A stretch of 64,000 nt of DNA from contig NZ_JAGSHX010000006.1 of NCBI RefSeq assembly GCF_018138715.1, positions 868,001 through 932,000 of the forward strand, read 5' to 3'. The position numbers and the translations under genes are program-made. Under the pieces are notes generated by a model, which saw only the letters and a program-made list of their open reading frames with translations, was not told the origin of the DNA and made no database searches. Origin of the DNA: Streptomyces asiaticus (GTDB taxonomy: Bacteria > Actinomycetota > Actinomycetes > Streptomycetales > Streptomycetaceae). How positions within the stretch are numbered: the first letter of the stretch is position 1; each line of letters starts with the position of its first letter. Below are positions 41,264 through 50,402 of the stretch, piece by piece.

Positions 41264-41903
41264 GGACGCCGCGGGTCACCATGATGTCGACGAGTTCGAC
41301 GAGGTAGTCGGCGGAGAGCTCCTCGCCTTCGACCCGGCGGGTGGTGGGGTGGGGGCGGCCGGGGCCCGCGGCCGTGAACTGGGGTGCGTTGCCGAAGGCC
41401 GCCTGGGCGCGCGGGTCGGCGCCCGCCGCGAGCAACGCGTCGACGGCCGCGGCCGAACGCGCCGCCACGGCGTGGTGCAGGGGTGTCGCGCCGTACTCGT
41501 CGAGCGTGCCGACGTCAGCGCCCTCGTCGAGCGCGGTACGCAGCGCATCCACGTCCCCGGCGGCGCACGCCCGCAGCAGGGTGCGGCCGGCCGGGTCGGG
41601 TGTGCTGCGGGGCGGGAGTTCGAGGATGGCGAAGGCCACTTCCTGGTGCGGCGGTGCGGCGCTGGCCAGCATGACGAACCGTGCGCCGGGGAGCCGCGTC
41701 GCCACGCCGCCCAACCGCCGCCCCGGCGCCGGGTGCCGGGTGCCGGGTGCCGGGGCACCGAAGAGTTCCGCGAGGTCCGCGTCGTCGACATACGTCCCCT
41801 CGGGGTCGTACTGCACGACCACATAGCTCCCGCCGGTCAGCTCCTCCCGCAGCTCACCGGACTCGGCCTCCGCGAGGCACCGCAACAGCTCGTCAAGATC
41901 CAT
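40998..41903 (-). CDS. Ankyrin-repeat protein, C-terminus probably replaced
   Basis: 301 residues as read. About residues 95-165 form two ankyrin repeats ('GRTLLRACAAGDVDALRTALDEGADVG', 'GATPLHHAVAARSAAAVDALLAAGADP'). After 'LVELVDIMVTRGVRD' (about residue 212) the protein turns into Arg/Gly-rich sequence that overlaps the N-terminal part of the ligase pseudogene in another frame, so the natural end was probably lost at the same junction. ATG chosen at the family-like 'MDLDELLRCLAEAE'. Function unknown; ankyrin repeats mediate protein contacts. Confidence 0.65.
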   Translation of the reverse strand: MDLDELLRCLAEAESGELREELTGGSYVVVQYDPEGTYVDDADLAELFGAPAPGTRHPAPGRRLGGVATRLPGARFVMLASAAPPHQEVAFAILELPPRSTPDPAGRTLLRACAAGDVDALRTALDEGADVGTLDEYGATPLHHAVAARSAAAVDALLAAGADPRAQAAFGNAPQFTAAGPGRPHPTTRRVEGEELSADYLVELVDIMVTRGVRDRPGTYGRTGRQSAQNRTEWRDHAPAGLDGRGRGGPGPGAGACPRRRWRADRHLRGAAGRGDVRRRWLSRGRGGAGHLCPAARRPRR

Positions 41904-41970
41904 GGCCGGAGTCTCGCAGGTGGGTCCGTCAGCCACCGGGCCGCCGGACCCACCGCGGGCGACCGGCGTC

Positions 41971-43416
41971 TCAGGCGAACACCGACAGCAGCAGGGCCAT
42001 GGCCAGACCCAGCACACTGACCAGGGTCTGCACGGCGGTCTGGGTCTTGGTGGCCTGGGTGAGGTCCATTCCGAACGACTCCTTCACCAGCCAGAACCCC
42101 GCGTGGTTGACGTAGTTGAGACCGAGCGAACCGGCGCCGATCGCGACCACGAGCAGGGAAGCCTCCAGGCCCCCGCCGTCGCCGATGAGCGGGGCCACGA
42201 TGCCGGTGGCGGAGACGATGCCGACAGTGGCGGAACCGGTGGTCAGCGACAGCAGCAGGGCGATGAGCCAGCCCAGCAGGATCACATTGATGTGAGCGCC
42301 CTCGGCGGCCGACGCGATGGCATCGCCGATGCCCGAGTCCTGAAGGACCTGCTTGAACGCCCCTCCCCCGCCGATGATGAGCAGGATGGCGGCGATGGAC
42401 TTCAGGCTGTCGGTCAGGGAGGCCCGGGTCTCCTCACCCGAACGGCCGGAACCGGAACGGGCGGAGCCGACCATCGTCACCCCCAGGGCGAAGACGAAAC
42501 CGGCGAGCATCGCCACCAGCGGTTCTCCGGCGAACACCAGCGCCGCGCCCAGCCCGCTCGACTCGTCCAGCACCGTCTCGGCCAGGGTGCGCAGCAGCAT
42601 CAGGACGACGGGCACCAGCACGGCCGCCACGGCCAGACCGGTCGGCACACCGGTCCGGCGGGACACCTCCGCGCTCGCCCGCGCACCGGGCGCCGAGGTG
42701 CCGGTTTCAGCGGGCTGACGCTCAGCCCCCGTGAACTGCGCCACCAGCTCGGCGTCCGGAGCCACATCGGGAAGCCGGGGCGCGATCCAACGGGCGTAGA
42801 CGGGCCCGGCCAGGATGACGGTGGGCACGGCGCAGACGATGCCGACGCCGAGGGTGAGGCCGAGGTCGGCGTGCAGGCCGGTCATGGCGGTCAGCGGGCC
42901 GGGGTGGGGCGGCAGCATGCCGTGCAGGGTGGACAGCGAGGCGATGGCGGGCACGCCGAGGAGCACGTACGGGCTGCCCTTGGCACCGCCCTGTTCCTCC
43001 ATCCTGCGGGCGACACTGAAGATCAACGGCAGCAGCACGATCAGGCCCACCTCGAAGAACATGGGCACACCGATGACGAACGCCGCGGCACCCACCAGCC
43101 AGGGCAGTCTGCGGGGCTCGGCGCGGGCGACGAGGGCGCGGGCGATGGCGTCGGTGGCGCCCGAGTCGGACAGCAGACGGCCGAGCATGGCGCCCAGGGC
43201 GAGGGTGACGCCCACGTCGCCGAGGGTGCCGCCGGCGCCCTCCTCGATGGATCCGGCGAGTTTCGCGGCGGGCTCCCCGGCCGCTATCCCCGTGCCCACA
43301 CTGACCAGGATCAGCGCGACGAACGGATGGACCCGCAGCCTTGAGTTGATGAGATAGATCAGTGCTGCGATCGCCACCGTGAGGATGAGCAGCAGCCACC
43401 AGGTGTGTGCGGTCAT
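41971..43416 (-). CDS. GntP family permease (gluconate:H+ symporter type)
   Basis: 481 residues with about 12 membrane helices; 'PMFFEVGLIVLLPLIFSVARR', 'LHGMLPPHPGPLTAM' and 'NHAGFWLVKESFGMDLTQATKTQTAVQT' are family signatures. GntP members import gluconate, fructuronate, idonate or related sugar acids with protons. ATG has GGAAAGG ahead; an in-frame extension to 43476 is not supported. Lies 163 bp downstream of the Bug-type binding-protein gene on the same strand. Confidence 0.92.
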   Translation of the reverse strand: MTAHTWWLLLILTVAIAALIYLINSRLRVHPFVALILVSVGTGIAAGEPAAKLAGSIEEGAGGTLGDVGVTLALGAMLGRLLSDSGATDAIARALVARAEPRRLPWLVGAAAFVIGVPMFFEVGLIVLLPLIFSVARRMEEQGGAKGSPYVLLGVPAIASLSTLHGMLPPHPGPLTAMTGLHADLGLTLGVGIVCAVPTVILAGPVYARWIAPRLPDVAPDAELVAQFTGAERQPAETGTSAPGARASAEVSRRTGVPTGLAVAAVLVPVVLMLLRTLAETVLDESSGLGAALVFAGEPLVAMLAGFVFALGVTMVGSARSGSGRSGEETRASLTDSLKSIAAILLIIGGGGAFKQVLQDSGIGDAIASAAEGAHINVILLGWLIALLLSLTTGSATVGIVSATGIVAPLIGDGGGLEASLLVVAIGAGSLGLNYVNHAGFWLVKESFGMDLTQATKTQTAVQTLVSVLGLAMALLLSVFA

Positions 43417-43579
43417 GCGGCGCCTTTCCAGGACATAGGGGTTCGTACCAGGGCATGCGGGGGGTTCGTACGCCACCAGGGCATGGGTGGGTCAGGGGGT
43501 GTGGTTCAAGGGCGACAAGAGTGAGAGGCGACAAGGGTGGGAACGGCGTGTGGCGGCCGCCGCCCGGCGGGGTGTTCGG

Positions 43580-44587
43580 TCAGTCCAGTCCCAGGTGTCC
43601 GACCAGCTCCGCCACGTTCTTGTCCTGCCGGGCCAGATACGCGGCAAAGGCGCCACCCGTGGTGAAGGCGTCGGTCCAGCCGTGGCGGGTGAGCTCGGCC
43701 TTCCACTGCCGGGAGGTGTGCAGCGCGGTCAGCACCGCGATCCAGCGTTCGCGGTCCGCGGAGCTGATGCCGGGCGGGGCGACGATCCCCCGCCAGTTGT
43801 CGAAGACCAGGTCGATCCCGGCCGCCTTCAGCGTCGGTACACCGGGCAGCGCGGCCACGGGCCGGTCGCTGGTGACCGCGAGCACCCTGAGCTGCCCGGC
43901 CGCGATCTGGTCGAGGAACTCGCCGATGCCGCTGGTGGCGAAGTCGACCCGGCCGTCCAGCAGCGCGGGGAGCAGATCGCCGCCACCGCCGTCGTAGGCG
44001 TCGTAACGCACCGTCTTCGGCTGGATGCCGACGGCGCGGGCCAGCGCCATGGGCAGCAGGTGGTCCGGGCCGCCCGGCGACGAGCCACCGCCGACCGTGA
44101 CGTCTCCCGGGTGCTTCCGCCACTCCGCGACCAGGTCCCCGATGGTGCGGTACGGCGAGTCCTCGCGGACCACCACCGCCTCGGGCTCCTCGATCAGGCG
44201 GGCGATCGGGGTGGTCCGCGCCACGGTCACCTTCGCGTGGGCGACATGGGACGCGCCCAGCACGCCGAGGCCCATCTGGAGGGCGAGCCGTCCGTTGCCC
44301 CGTTCGTCCACGACGCGCTGGAGACCGACCGTGCCACCGGCCCCGGGCAGGTTGAACACCTCCATGCCGGAGGTGGTCCCGGTCTCCTCCAGCACCCGGG
44401 CCACGGTCCGGGCCGTGGTGTCGTAGCCGCCTCCGGGTGTGTTCGGCACCAGGATCCGCAGCCCGTCGTCCCGGGTGTCCCCGGTGCCCGGCCAGGTGCC
44501 ACAGGCGCCGACGAGCAGGGACAGCACGGCGGCCAGGGCGCCGGACAGGACGCGGGTACGGGTACGGGTGCCGGTGCGACGTCTCAT
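43580..44587 (-). CDS. Bug/TctC-type tricarboxylate-binding lipoprotein
   Basis: 335 residues: signal with lipobox 'SLLVGAC' (Cys at about 29), then the Bug fold ('ILVPNTPGGGYDTTARTVARVLEE', 'NLPGAGGTVGLQRV', 'LPGVPTLKAAGIDLVFDNWRGIVAPPG'). Binds di/tricarboxylates at the cell surface. The usual TctA/TctB membrane genes are absent; instead it is divergent from a CitA/CitB-type two-component system and upstream of GntP, so it may work as a co-sensor or with a distant transporter. Confidence 0.88.
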   Translation of the reverse strand: MRRRTGTRTRTRVLSGALAAVLSLLVGACGTWPGTGDTRDDGLRILVPNTPGGGYDTTARTVARVLEETGTTSGMEVFNLPGAGGTVGLQRVVDERGNGRLALQMGLGVLGASHVAHAKVTVARTTPIARLIEEPEAVVVREDSPYRTIGDLVAEWRKHPGDVTVGGGSSPGGPDHLLPMALARAVGIQPKTVRYDAYDGGGGDLLPALLDGRVDFATSGIGEFLDQIAAGQLRVLAVTSDRPVAALPGVPTLKAAGIDLVFDNWRGIVAPPGISSADRERWIAVLTALHTSRQWKAELTRHGWTDAFTTGGAFAAYLARQDKNVAELVGHLGLD

Positions 44588-44685
44588 GGCACCTCCCTTT
44601 CGCTTCCCATACGGCGGACGCCATGATTGTGCGGCCTGGTGGACAATGCGCCCAGGTTGTGTCAGCAGGAGAGATTGAGTTCATT

Positions 44686-46359
44686 GTGGTCGCCGCGTTC
44701 CGTCGCCAAACGCTCGCGGGCGAGATGCTGCTCCTCCAGCTCGCCATCGTCGTGGTGGTGCTGATGGCGGTGGCGGCGGTCTCGCTCGCGCAGTCGGAGG
44801 CCACCTTCAACCGGGTGGAGGGCCGCCGGGTCGGTGCGCTCGCCGAGCAGCTGGCCGCCCAGCCGCTGGTGCGCAGCAGGCTGGTGGGGCCGTCGCCGGC
44901 GGAGGCGCTGGCCCCGCTGGTGTACTCGGCGCGGGTGCAGTCGCGGGTGACGTCCGTCACGGTGGCCGACCGCCACGGGCGCGTCGTCAGCTCGACGAAT
45001 CCCACCGTGCTCGGCGACCGGCTGCCGCTGGGCGAGGGGGTCGGCCGGGGCCGTGGCTGGTCGGGCACGCTGGACTGGGACGGCAGCCGGGAGCTGGTGG
45101 CGCAGGTGCCGGTGCTCGGCGCGACGGGGGACGACCTGGGGCGGCATCTGGGCACGGTCATGATCGGCGAGGCGTCCCCCACGGTGTGGCAGCGGCTGAG
45201 CGGCGCGTCCTCGTATCTGCCCGTCTACCTCGGCGTGGCGAGCGCGCTCGGCGTCGTCGGCTCCTGGCTGCTCGCCCGGCGCGTCAAACGGCAGACGCTG
45301 GGCCTGGAGCCGCGCGAGATCACCGGCCTTGCCGAGCACCGCGAGGCGATGCTGTACGGCATCGCCGAGGGCGTCGTCGCCCTCGATCCGCAGCACCGGG
45401 TGACCCTCGTCAACGACATGGGCAGGCGGCTGCTGGACCTGCCCGAGGACTGTGTCGGCCGCAACCTGGCCGAGCTCGGCATCGAGGGACGGCTGCTGGA
45501 CGTCCTCGCCGGGGCGCGGAAGGAATCGGCGGACCCGAAGGACGAGGTCGTGGTCCGGCACGGCCGGGTCCTGGTGATGAACCGCATGACCGTGGTCAAG
45601 GACGGTCGGCCGCTCGGCTCCGTGACCACCCTGCGGGACCGCACCGAGCTGGCGAGGCTGGAACGCGAGATCGGCTCCTTCCGCTCCACCTCCGAGCTGC
45701 TGCGCGCGCAGACGCATGAGTTCGCCAACCAGCTGCACACCATCTCCGGGCTGATCCAGATCGGCGAGCAGGAGGAGGTGGTGCGCTACATCCGGGCGCT
45801 GAACCAGCGCCGCCAGTCGCTCGACATGTCCATCGGCCGCCGGGTCCGGGACACCGCCATCGCCGCCCTGCTGATGGCGAAGGCGTCCCAGGCCGCCGAG
45901 CGGAGGGTGGCCCTGCGCCTCTCGGACCGCACCGCGCTGGACCGGCTGACACCCGAGGACGCCGCCGATGTGGCGACCGTGGTCGGCAACCTGGTCGACA
46001 ACGCCATCGACGCAGCCACGTCCGAGCACGGCGGTGGGAACAAGGACGGCGGCGGGGCCGGCGACGAGCCGTGGGTGGAGGTCGAGCTGCGCCAGGACCA
46101 CACCAGTGTGGAGATCGTGGTGCGCGACTCCGGCCCCGGCGTCGCCCCCGGACTCGCCCAGGAGGTCTTCGCCCACGGCTTCACCACCAAGGCCGCCCGG
46201 GAGGGCGAGCGTGGCATCGGACTCGCGCTCACCCGGCTCGTCTGCGAGCGGCGCGGTGGTGAAATCGCGGTGACCAACACCAGTCAGGGCGCGATGTTCA
46301 GCGCCCGCATGTCCGTCAGCCACCCCGCCGACGCGGTGGCGGAAGGAGCGACCCGATGA
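44686..46359 (+). CDS. Sensor histidine kinase, CitA/DcuS family
   Basis: 557 residues: TM1 (about 15-35), an extracytoplasmic PDC-like sensor (about 36-175), TM2 (about 182-202, 'VYLGVASALGVVGSWLLARR'), a PAS domain (about 215-320), the phospho-acceptor His344 in 'AQTHEFANQLHTISGLIQ' and an ATPase domain ('VVGNLVDNAIDAA', 'DSGPGVAPGL', 'GERGIGLALTRLV'). Senses extracellular carboxylates such as citrate or C4-acids in known members. GTG start is the best of weak options. Overlaps the regulator by 4 bp. Confidence 0.88.
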   Translation: MVAAFRRQTLAGEMLLLQLAIVVVVLMAVAAVSLAQSEATFNRVEGRRVGALAEQLAAQPLVRSRLVGPSPAEALAPLVYSARVQSRVTSVTVADRHGRVVSSTNPTVLGDRLPLGEGVGRGRGWSGTLDWDGSRELVAQVPVLGATGDDLGRHLGTVMIGEASPTVWQRLSGASSYLPVYLGVASALGVVGSWLLARRVKRQTLGLEPREITGLAEHREAMLYGIAEGVVALDPQHRVTLVNDMGRRLLDLPEDCVGRNLAELGIEGRLLDVLAGARKESADPKDEVVVRHGRVLVMNRMTVVKDGRPLGSVTTLRDRTELARLEREIGSFRSTSELLRAQTHEFANQLHTISGLIQIGEQEEVVRYIRALNQRRQSLDMSIGRRVRDTAIAALLMAKASQAAERRVALRLSDRTALDRLTPEDAADVATVVGNLVDNAIDAATSEHGGGNKDGGGAGDEPWVEVELRQDHTSVEIVVRDSGPGVAPGLAQEVFAHGFTTKAAREGERGIGLALTRLVCERRGGEIAVTNTSQGAMFSARMSVSHPADAVAEGATR

Positions 46360-47048
46360 CCGAGTCGGCCGGCACGATCGATGTGCTCGTCGTGGACGAC
46401 GACTTCATGGTGGCGCGCGTTCACCGCACCTTCGTGGAGCGGGTGGCGCCGTTCCGCGTCGTCGGCACCGCCCACACCGGCGAGCAGGCGATCGAGGCGG
46501 TCGACGCGCTCCGGCCCGACCTGGTCCTGCTCGACCTCTATCTGCCGGACCTCTTCGGCCTGGACGTCATCCCCCGGCTGCGCACCGCCGGGCACGACTG
46601 CGACGTCATGGTGATCACCGCGGCGCGGGAGGCCGACGCGGTGCGCGGCGCCGTCCGTCAGGGCGTGGTCGACTACCTCCTCAAGCCCTTCGACTACGAG
46701 GACCTCCAGCCCCGCCTGGAACGCTATGCGACCCAGCGCGGGCGGCTGCTCACCACGGTCGTCCGTGGCCAGGCGGATGTGGACCGCGTCCTGGCCGGGG
46801 CGTTCGCGCCCCCGGCGGGCGGCGCCCTCCCGAAGGGTCTGAGCGTGGAGACCGCCCAGCTCGTCGAGCGCGCCCTCCGCGAGGCGGACGGCACCGTCTC
46901 CGCCGCCGAGGCGGCCACCGCCATCGGCATCTCGCGGGTCAGCGCCCGCCGCTACCTGGAGTACTTCCACGCCACCGGCCACGCCGATGTCTCCCTGCGC
47001 TACGGCACCGCCGGGCGCCCGGAGCGCCGCTACAGCCGGCGGGCGTAG
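46356..47048 (+). CDS. Response regulator, CitB/DcuR family
   Basis: 230 residues: receiver domain with acidic 'VVDDDFM', phospho-Asp60 in 'LVLLDLYLPD' and Lys in 'DYLLKPFDYED'; C-terminal HTH ('TVSAAEAATAIGISRVSARRYLEYF', about 170-215). Partner of the overlapping kinase; likely activates the divergent Bug gene and GntP. No terminator hairpin was recognised downstream. Confidence 0.92.
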   Translation: MTESAGTIDVLVVDDDFMVARVHRTFVERVAPFRVVGTAHTGEQAIEAVDALRPDLVLLDLYLPDLFGLDVIPRLRTAGHDCDVMVITAAREADAVRGAVRQGVVDYLLKPFDYEDLQPRLERYATQRGRLLTTVVRGQADVDRVLAGAFAPPAGGALPKGLSVETAQLVERALREADGTVSAAEAATAIGISRVSARRYLEYFHATGHADVSLRYGTAGRPERRYSRRA

Positions 47049-47134
47049 CGCCCCGGGAGGTCCGCGCGACGGCTCATATCGGGCCGGGCGGGCGACCACT
47101 GGCTGAGACGGCCGAACGAGCCTTGTGAGAACTC

Positions 47135-47196
47135 TTGACTCGGCTGGGCGCGTCCACCAAGATCCCCGCTGGAATCGATTCCATGGAATCGATTCC
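47135..47196 (+). promoter_or_regulatory. Promoter with perfect 26-bp double LacI operator
   Basis: TTGACT (47135-47140), a 17-base spacer and CAAGAT (47158-47163) precede two copies of GGAATCGATTCC (47171-47182 and 47185-47196) joined by AT; the whole 26 bp is one perfect palindrome placed at the likely transcription start of lacI 2. Central CG and length fit LacI-family operators. Confidence 0.8.
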
Positions 47197-47292
47197 GGAG
47201 CCCGCCGCCCCTGCCGTCAACTCCCCAACCTCACCACCAGGGCAGCGAGTTCGCCGCACCCGCACGAGCCCGCCCCAGTAGAAAGGTCGCAT

Positions 47293-48324
47293 GTGGACGC
47301 CACCGTCACCCTCAAGGACGTCGCAGCCCGCGCGGGTGTCTCCGTGGGGACCGCGTCGCGGGTGCTCTCCGGTCACTCGGCCACCTCACCCGCGGCCCGA
47401 GAACGGGTGCGGGCGGCGGCCACCGAGCTCGGCTACCGGGTGAACGCCCGGGCGCAGGCGCTGCGTTCGGCGCGCAGCCATGCGGTGGGGCTGCTCGTCT
47501 CCGACGTACGCAACCCGTTCTTCGCGGACATCGCCCACGGCGCCGAACAGACCGCGCTCGCCTCGTCGTACGTCACACTGCTGGCCAACGCCAACGAGGA
47601 CACCGCACAACAGGACACCTACCTGGATGTGTTCCTCACCCAGCGGGTGGACGGCATCATCATCGCTCCCCAGGGAGAGGGCCGTGGCGATCTGCGCGCT
47701 CTGGAAGAGGCGCGGGTGCCACTGGTCTTCGTGGACCGCGTCGTCGACGGGTTCGATGTGCCCAGCGTGACGGCCGACAACGCACAGGGCGTCGAGCTCG
47801 CCGTCGCCCATCTCGCCGAGCAGGGCCACACCCGCATCGGATACATCGGCGGACCGCCGTCGGTGTCCACCGGGCGGGCGCGGCTCAGCGCGTTCCTGGA
47901 GGCGATCGCCCGCCACCACCTGGACGACGACCCCGCGCTGATCACGGCGGGGGACTTCCGCCGGGCGAGCGGTGGCACGGCGGCCGCGAAACTCCTCGCG
48001 CACCACCGGCCGCCGACCGCGCTGCTCGCCGCCGACAGCCTGATGGCGGTCGGCGCCCTGGCCGAGGTGCGCCAACGGGGCTTGCGGATCGGCGAGGATC
48101 TGGCCCTGGTCGCCTTCGACGACATCGAGTGGTTCGGCGAACTCGATCCCCCGCTCACGGTGGTGGCCCACGATGCCCGCGCCTTAGGGGCGACCGCGAT
48201 GCGGCTCCTGCTCGATGTCATCGACGGCGGTACGGCCGAGTCGGTCGTCCTGCCGATGCGGCTGATCCCCCGCCGGTCATCGGCGGCGCGACCGCACACC
48301 GCTGCCAGTCGCCCCTCCGCCTGA
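47293..48324 (+). CDS. LacI family regulator 2, contains a TTA codon
   Basis: 343 residues: HTH 'VTLKDVAARAGVSVGTASRV' (about 5-24) and sensor domain ('NPFFADIAHGAEQTALASSY', 'RVPLVFVDRVVDGFDVPSVTADNAQG', 'VAFDDIEWFGELDPPLTVV'). GTG start with AAAGG; an overlapping ATG two bases earlier is out of frame. Leu in 'DARALGAT' is coded by TTA (48184-48186), so full synthesis may need the bldA tRNA. Probably represses its own operon with the sugar-phosphate isomerase and MFS genes. Confidence 0.9.
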   Translation: MDATVTLKDVAARAGVSVGTASRVLSGHSATSPAARERVRAAATELGYRVNARAQALRSARSHAVGLLVSDVRNPFFADIAHGAEQTALASSYVTLLANANEDTAQQDTYLDVFLTQRVDGIIIAPQGEGRGDLRALEEARVPLVFVDRVVDGFDVPSVTADNAQGVELAVAHLAEQGHTRIGYIGGPPSVSTGRARLSAFLEAIARHHLDDDPALITAGDFRRASGGTAAAKLLAHHRPPTALLAADSLMAVGALAEVRQRGLRIGEDLALVAFDDIEWFGELDPPLTVVAHDARALGATAMRLLLDVIDGGTAESVVLPMRLIPRRSSAARPHTAASRPSA

Positions 48325-48336
48325 CGACCCGCCCCG

Positions 48337-48392
48337 TTCATAACCCGCAGCCCGTAACCCACAGTCCGTAACCCACAGTCCATAACCCGCGC
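48337..48392. repeat. Four 14-bp tandem repeats between lacI 2 and the isomerase
   Basis: Units start at 48337, 48351, 48365 and 48379, core CCGTAACCCACAGT with variants CATAACCCGC. Noncoding. Confidence 0.85.
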
Positions 48393-48486
48393 ACTCCGCG
48401 GACCCGCCCACCCCGCGGTCCCGCCGCCTCGGCGTGGCGTCCGCGGGGCGGCTCACCCTGCCCGACGCACCGACGAAAGGCTGACC

Positions 48487-48957
48487 ATGCGCATCGCACT
48501 CGGCAACGACCACGCGGGGCTGACCCTCAAGGAACACGTCCGCCAGGTGTTGCTACGTCTGGGACACGAGGTGGCCGACTTCGGTCCCGACACCGACACC
48601 CCCGTCGACTTCCCCGACATCACCTTCGCCACCTGCGACGCCGTACGCGGCGGGGATGCCGACCGCGCCGTACTGGTGTGCGGGACGGGTGCGGGGGCGC
48701 TGATGGCCGCCAACAAGATCGCGGGCATTCGGTGCGGCCTCGGCCATGACGTGTACTCCGCCCACCAGGCCGTCGAGCACGACGACGCCAACGCGCTCGC
48801 CATGGGCGCGTGGCTCATCGGACCCGCCATGGCCACGGAGGTCCTGGAGGCGTTCCTCGGCGCGACGTTCGACGACGACGCCGACACCGTGCGCCGCGTG
48901 GCCAAGCTCCGCGATCTGGAGCTGCGTTCGGCCCGCGAGCTCGCCGAACACATCTGA
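48487..48957 (+). CDS. rpiB: RpiB/LacAB family sugar-phosphate isomerase
   Basis: 156 residues: N-terminal 'IALGNDHAGLTLKEHV', active-site loop 'LVCGTGAGALMAANKIAGIRCG' with the catalytic Cys, then 'HDDANALAMGAWLIG'. Interconverts aldose and ketose phosphates (ribose/ribulose-5-P, allose/psicose-6-P, or tetrose phosphates in tetritol pathways). ATG preceded by GAAAGG. Between lacI 2 and an MFS permease, so it serves the sugar handled by that operon rather than general pentose metabolism (inference). Confidence 0.92.
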   Translation: MRIALGNDHAGLTLKEHVRQVLLRLGHEVADFGPDTDTPVDFPDITFATCDAVRGGDADRAVLVCGTGAGALMAANKIAGIRCGLGHDVYSAHQAVEHDDANALAMGAWLIGPAMATEVLEAFLGATFDDDADTVRRVAKLRDLELRSARELAEHI

Positions 48958-48978
48958 TCCCCGCCGGCCACATCCGAC

Positions 48979-49023
48979 GTCCCCGGCACACCCGTCCCCG
49001 GCACACCCCGTCCCCGGCACGCC
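48979..49023. repeat. Three 15-16 bp tandem repeats between isomerase and MFS
   Basis: Three copies of GTCCCCGGCACACC (last with one change) at 48979, 48994 and 49010. Noncoding, just ahead of the MFS ribosome-binding site. Confidence 0.8.
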
Positions 49024-49043
49024 TCCGCTCGAAGGGAACCGGT

Positions 49044-50402
49044 ATGACCGCTCCTGCCTCACCCTCGTCTCCCCCGCCCCCGCCCCCGCCCGCCGCACGA
49101 GGACGCGTCAGGACAGCCCTCGCGTCCGCCGTCGGCACCTGCGTCGAGAACTACGACTTCGTCGCCTACGGCACCGCGTCCGCCCTCTACTTCGGCGACG
49201 CCTTCTTCCCCAACTCGGACCCGGTGGTCGGCACCCTGCTGGCCTTCGTCACCCTCGGCGTCGGCTTCCTGATGCGCCCGATCGGCGGGGCCGTGGGCGG
49301 CTACCTCGGAGACCGTCACGGGCGTAAGCCGGTCCTGGTCGGCGCCCTGCTCACGATGGGCATCGCCACCGTCCTGATCGGCATGCTGCCCACCTATGAG
49401 CAGGTCGGAGTGGCAGCGCCGGTACTGCTGGTGGTCATCCGCTGTGTCCAGGGGCTGGCGTTCGGCGCCGAGTGGGGCAGCGCCGTGATGATGACGTACG
49501 AACACGCGCCCCGCACCCGCCGCGGCCTGTATTCGGCGATACCGCAGGCCGGAAACCCCCTGGGCATCGCGCTCGCCAACATCGCCTTCCTGCTCTCCTC
49601 CACCCTCGACTCCGACTGGGCCTGGCGGCTGCCCTTCCTGGCCAGCGCCCTGCTGATCGTGGCCGGAGTGGTGATCCGGATGAAGCTCACCGAGTCCCCG
49701 GAGTTCGAGGCCGCCCGGGCGAAGGGCACCACCGTCCGCAACCCGCTGCTCAGCGTGGTGCGCGAGGACTGGCGCAATATCCTGCGCATCATCGCGCTGC
49801 GCGTGGTGGAGTCCTGCGCCTACTACCTGACGGCCACCTATCTCCTCTCCTACATCACCGACCGCGACGACGGCGACCGTGGGGTGGCGCTCGCCGGAGT
49901 GGTCACCGCCAGCCTGCTCGCCACCGCCACCACCGTGCTCTCCGGCGCGCTCACCGACCGCGTGGGCCGCCGCACGGTGTACCTGGTGGCATGCGTGCTG
50001 GCCGCGGTCTTCGGCTTCCCGATGTATCTGATGGCCAACACGGGCGCTCCGGTGCTCATCGTGCTGATCTTCCTGATCGGCATCGGGGTGATCCACGCGG
50101 CGCTGACGGGCACCCAAGCCGCCTGGTTCGCCGAGCTGTTCAACACCGCCACCCGTACGTCCGGGGCGTCCCTCGGCTACCAGACCGCGGCGTCGGTGGC
50201 CGGTTTCGCGCCGTTCCTCGCCGTGCTGCTCGCGGAGTCCTTCGGCTGGGCGGGCCCGGCCGGACTCTATGTGTGCATCGCGCTCGTGGGACTCCTCGGG
50301 GTGCTGTCCACCCGCGAGACCTGGAGCCCCGAGCAGCGCGCGGTCCTCCCGGCCGGTCAGCCGCGGCGAGCGGCCGATCGCGAACGGCACCCCTCCCGCT
50401 GA
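49044..50402 (+). CDS. MFS permease, MHS-like
   Basis: 452 residues, about 12 helices: 'VENYDFVAYGTASALYFGDAFF', 'RPIGGAVGGYLGDRHGRKPVL', 'RCVQGLAFGAEWGSAVMMTYEHAP' are MHS/SP-type signatures. A poly-Pro N-terminus precedes TM1. ATG has GAAGGGA. Third gene of the lacI-isomerase-MFS operon and likely the uptake system for its sugar, polyol or sugar acid. Its last codons and stop lie inside a 28-bp tandem repeat. Confidence 0.9.
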   Translation: MTAPASPSSPPPPPPPAARGRVRTALASAVGTCVENYDFVAYGTASALYFGDAFFPNSDPVVGTLLAFVTLGVGFLMRPIGGAVGGYLGDRHGRKPVLVGALLTMGIATVLIGMLPTYEQVGVAAPVLLVVIRCVQGLAFGAEWGSAVMMTYEHAPRTRRGLYSAIPQAGNPLGIALANIAFLLSSTLDSDWAWRLPFLASALLIVAGVVIRMKLTESPEFEAARAKGTTVRNPLLSVVREDWRNILRIIALRVVESCAYYLTATYLLSYITDRDDGDRGVALAGVVTASLLATATTVLSGALTDRVGRRTVYLVACVLAAVFGFPMYLMANTGAPVLIVLIFLIGIGVIHAALTGTQAAWFAELFNTATRTSGASLGYQTAASVAGFAPFLAVLLAESFGWAGPAGLYVCIALVGLLGVLSTRETWSPEQRAVLPAGQPRRAADRERHPSR

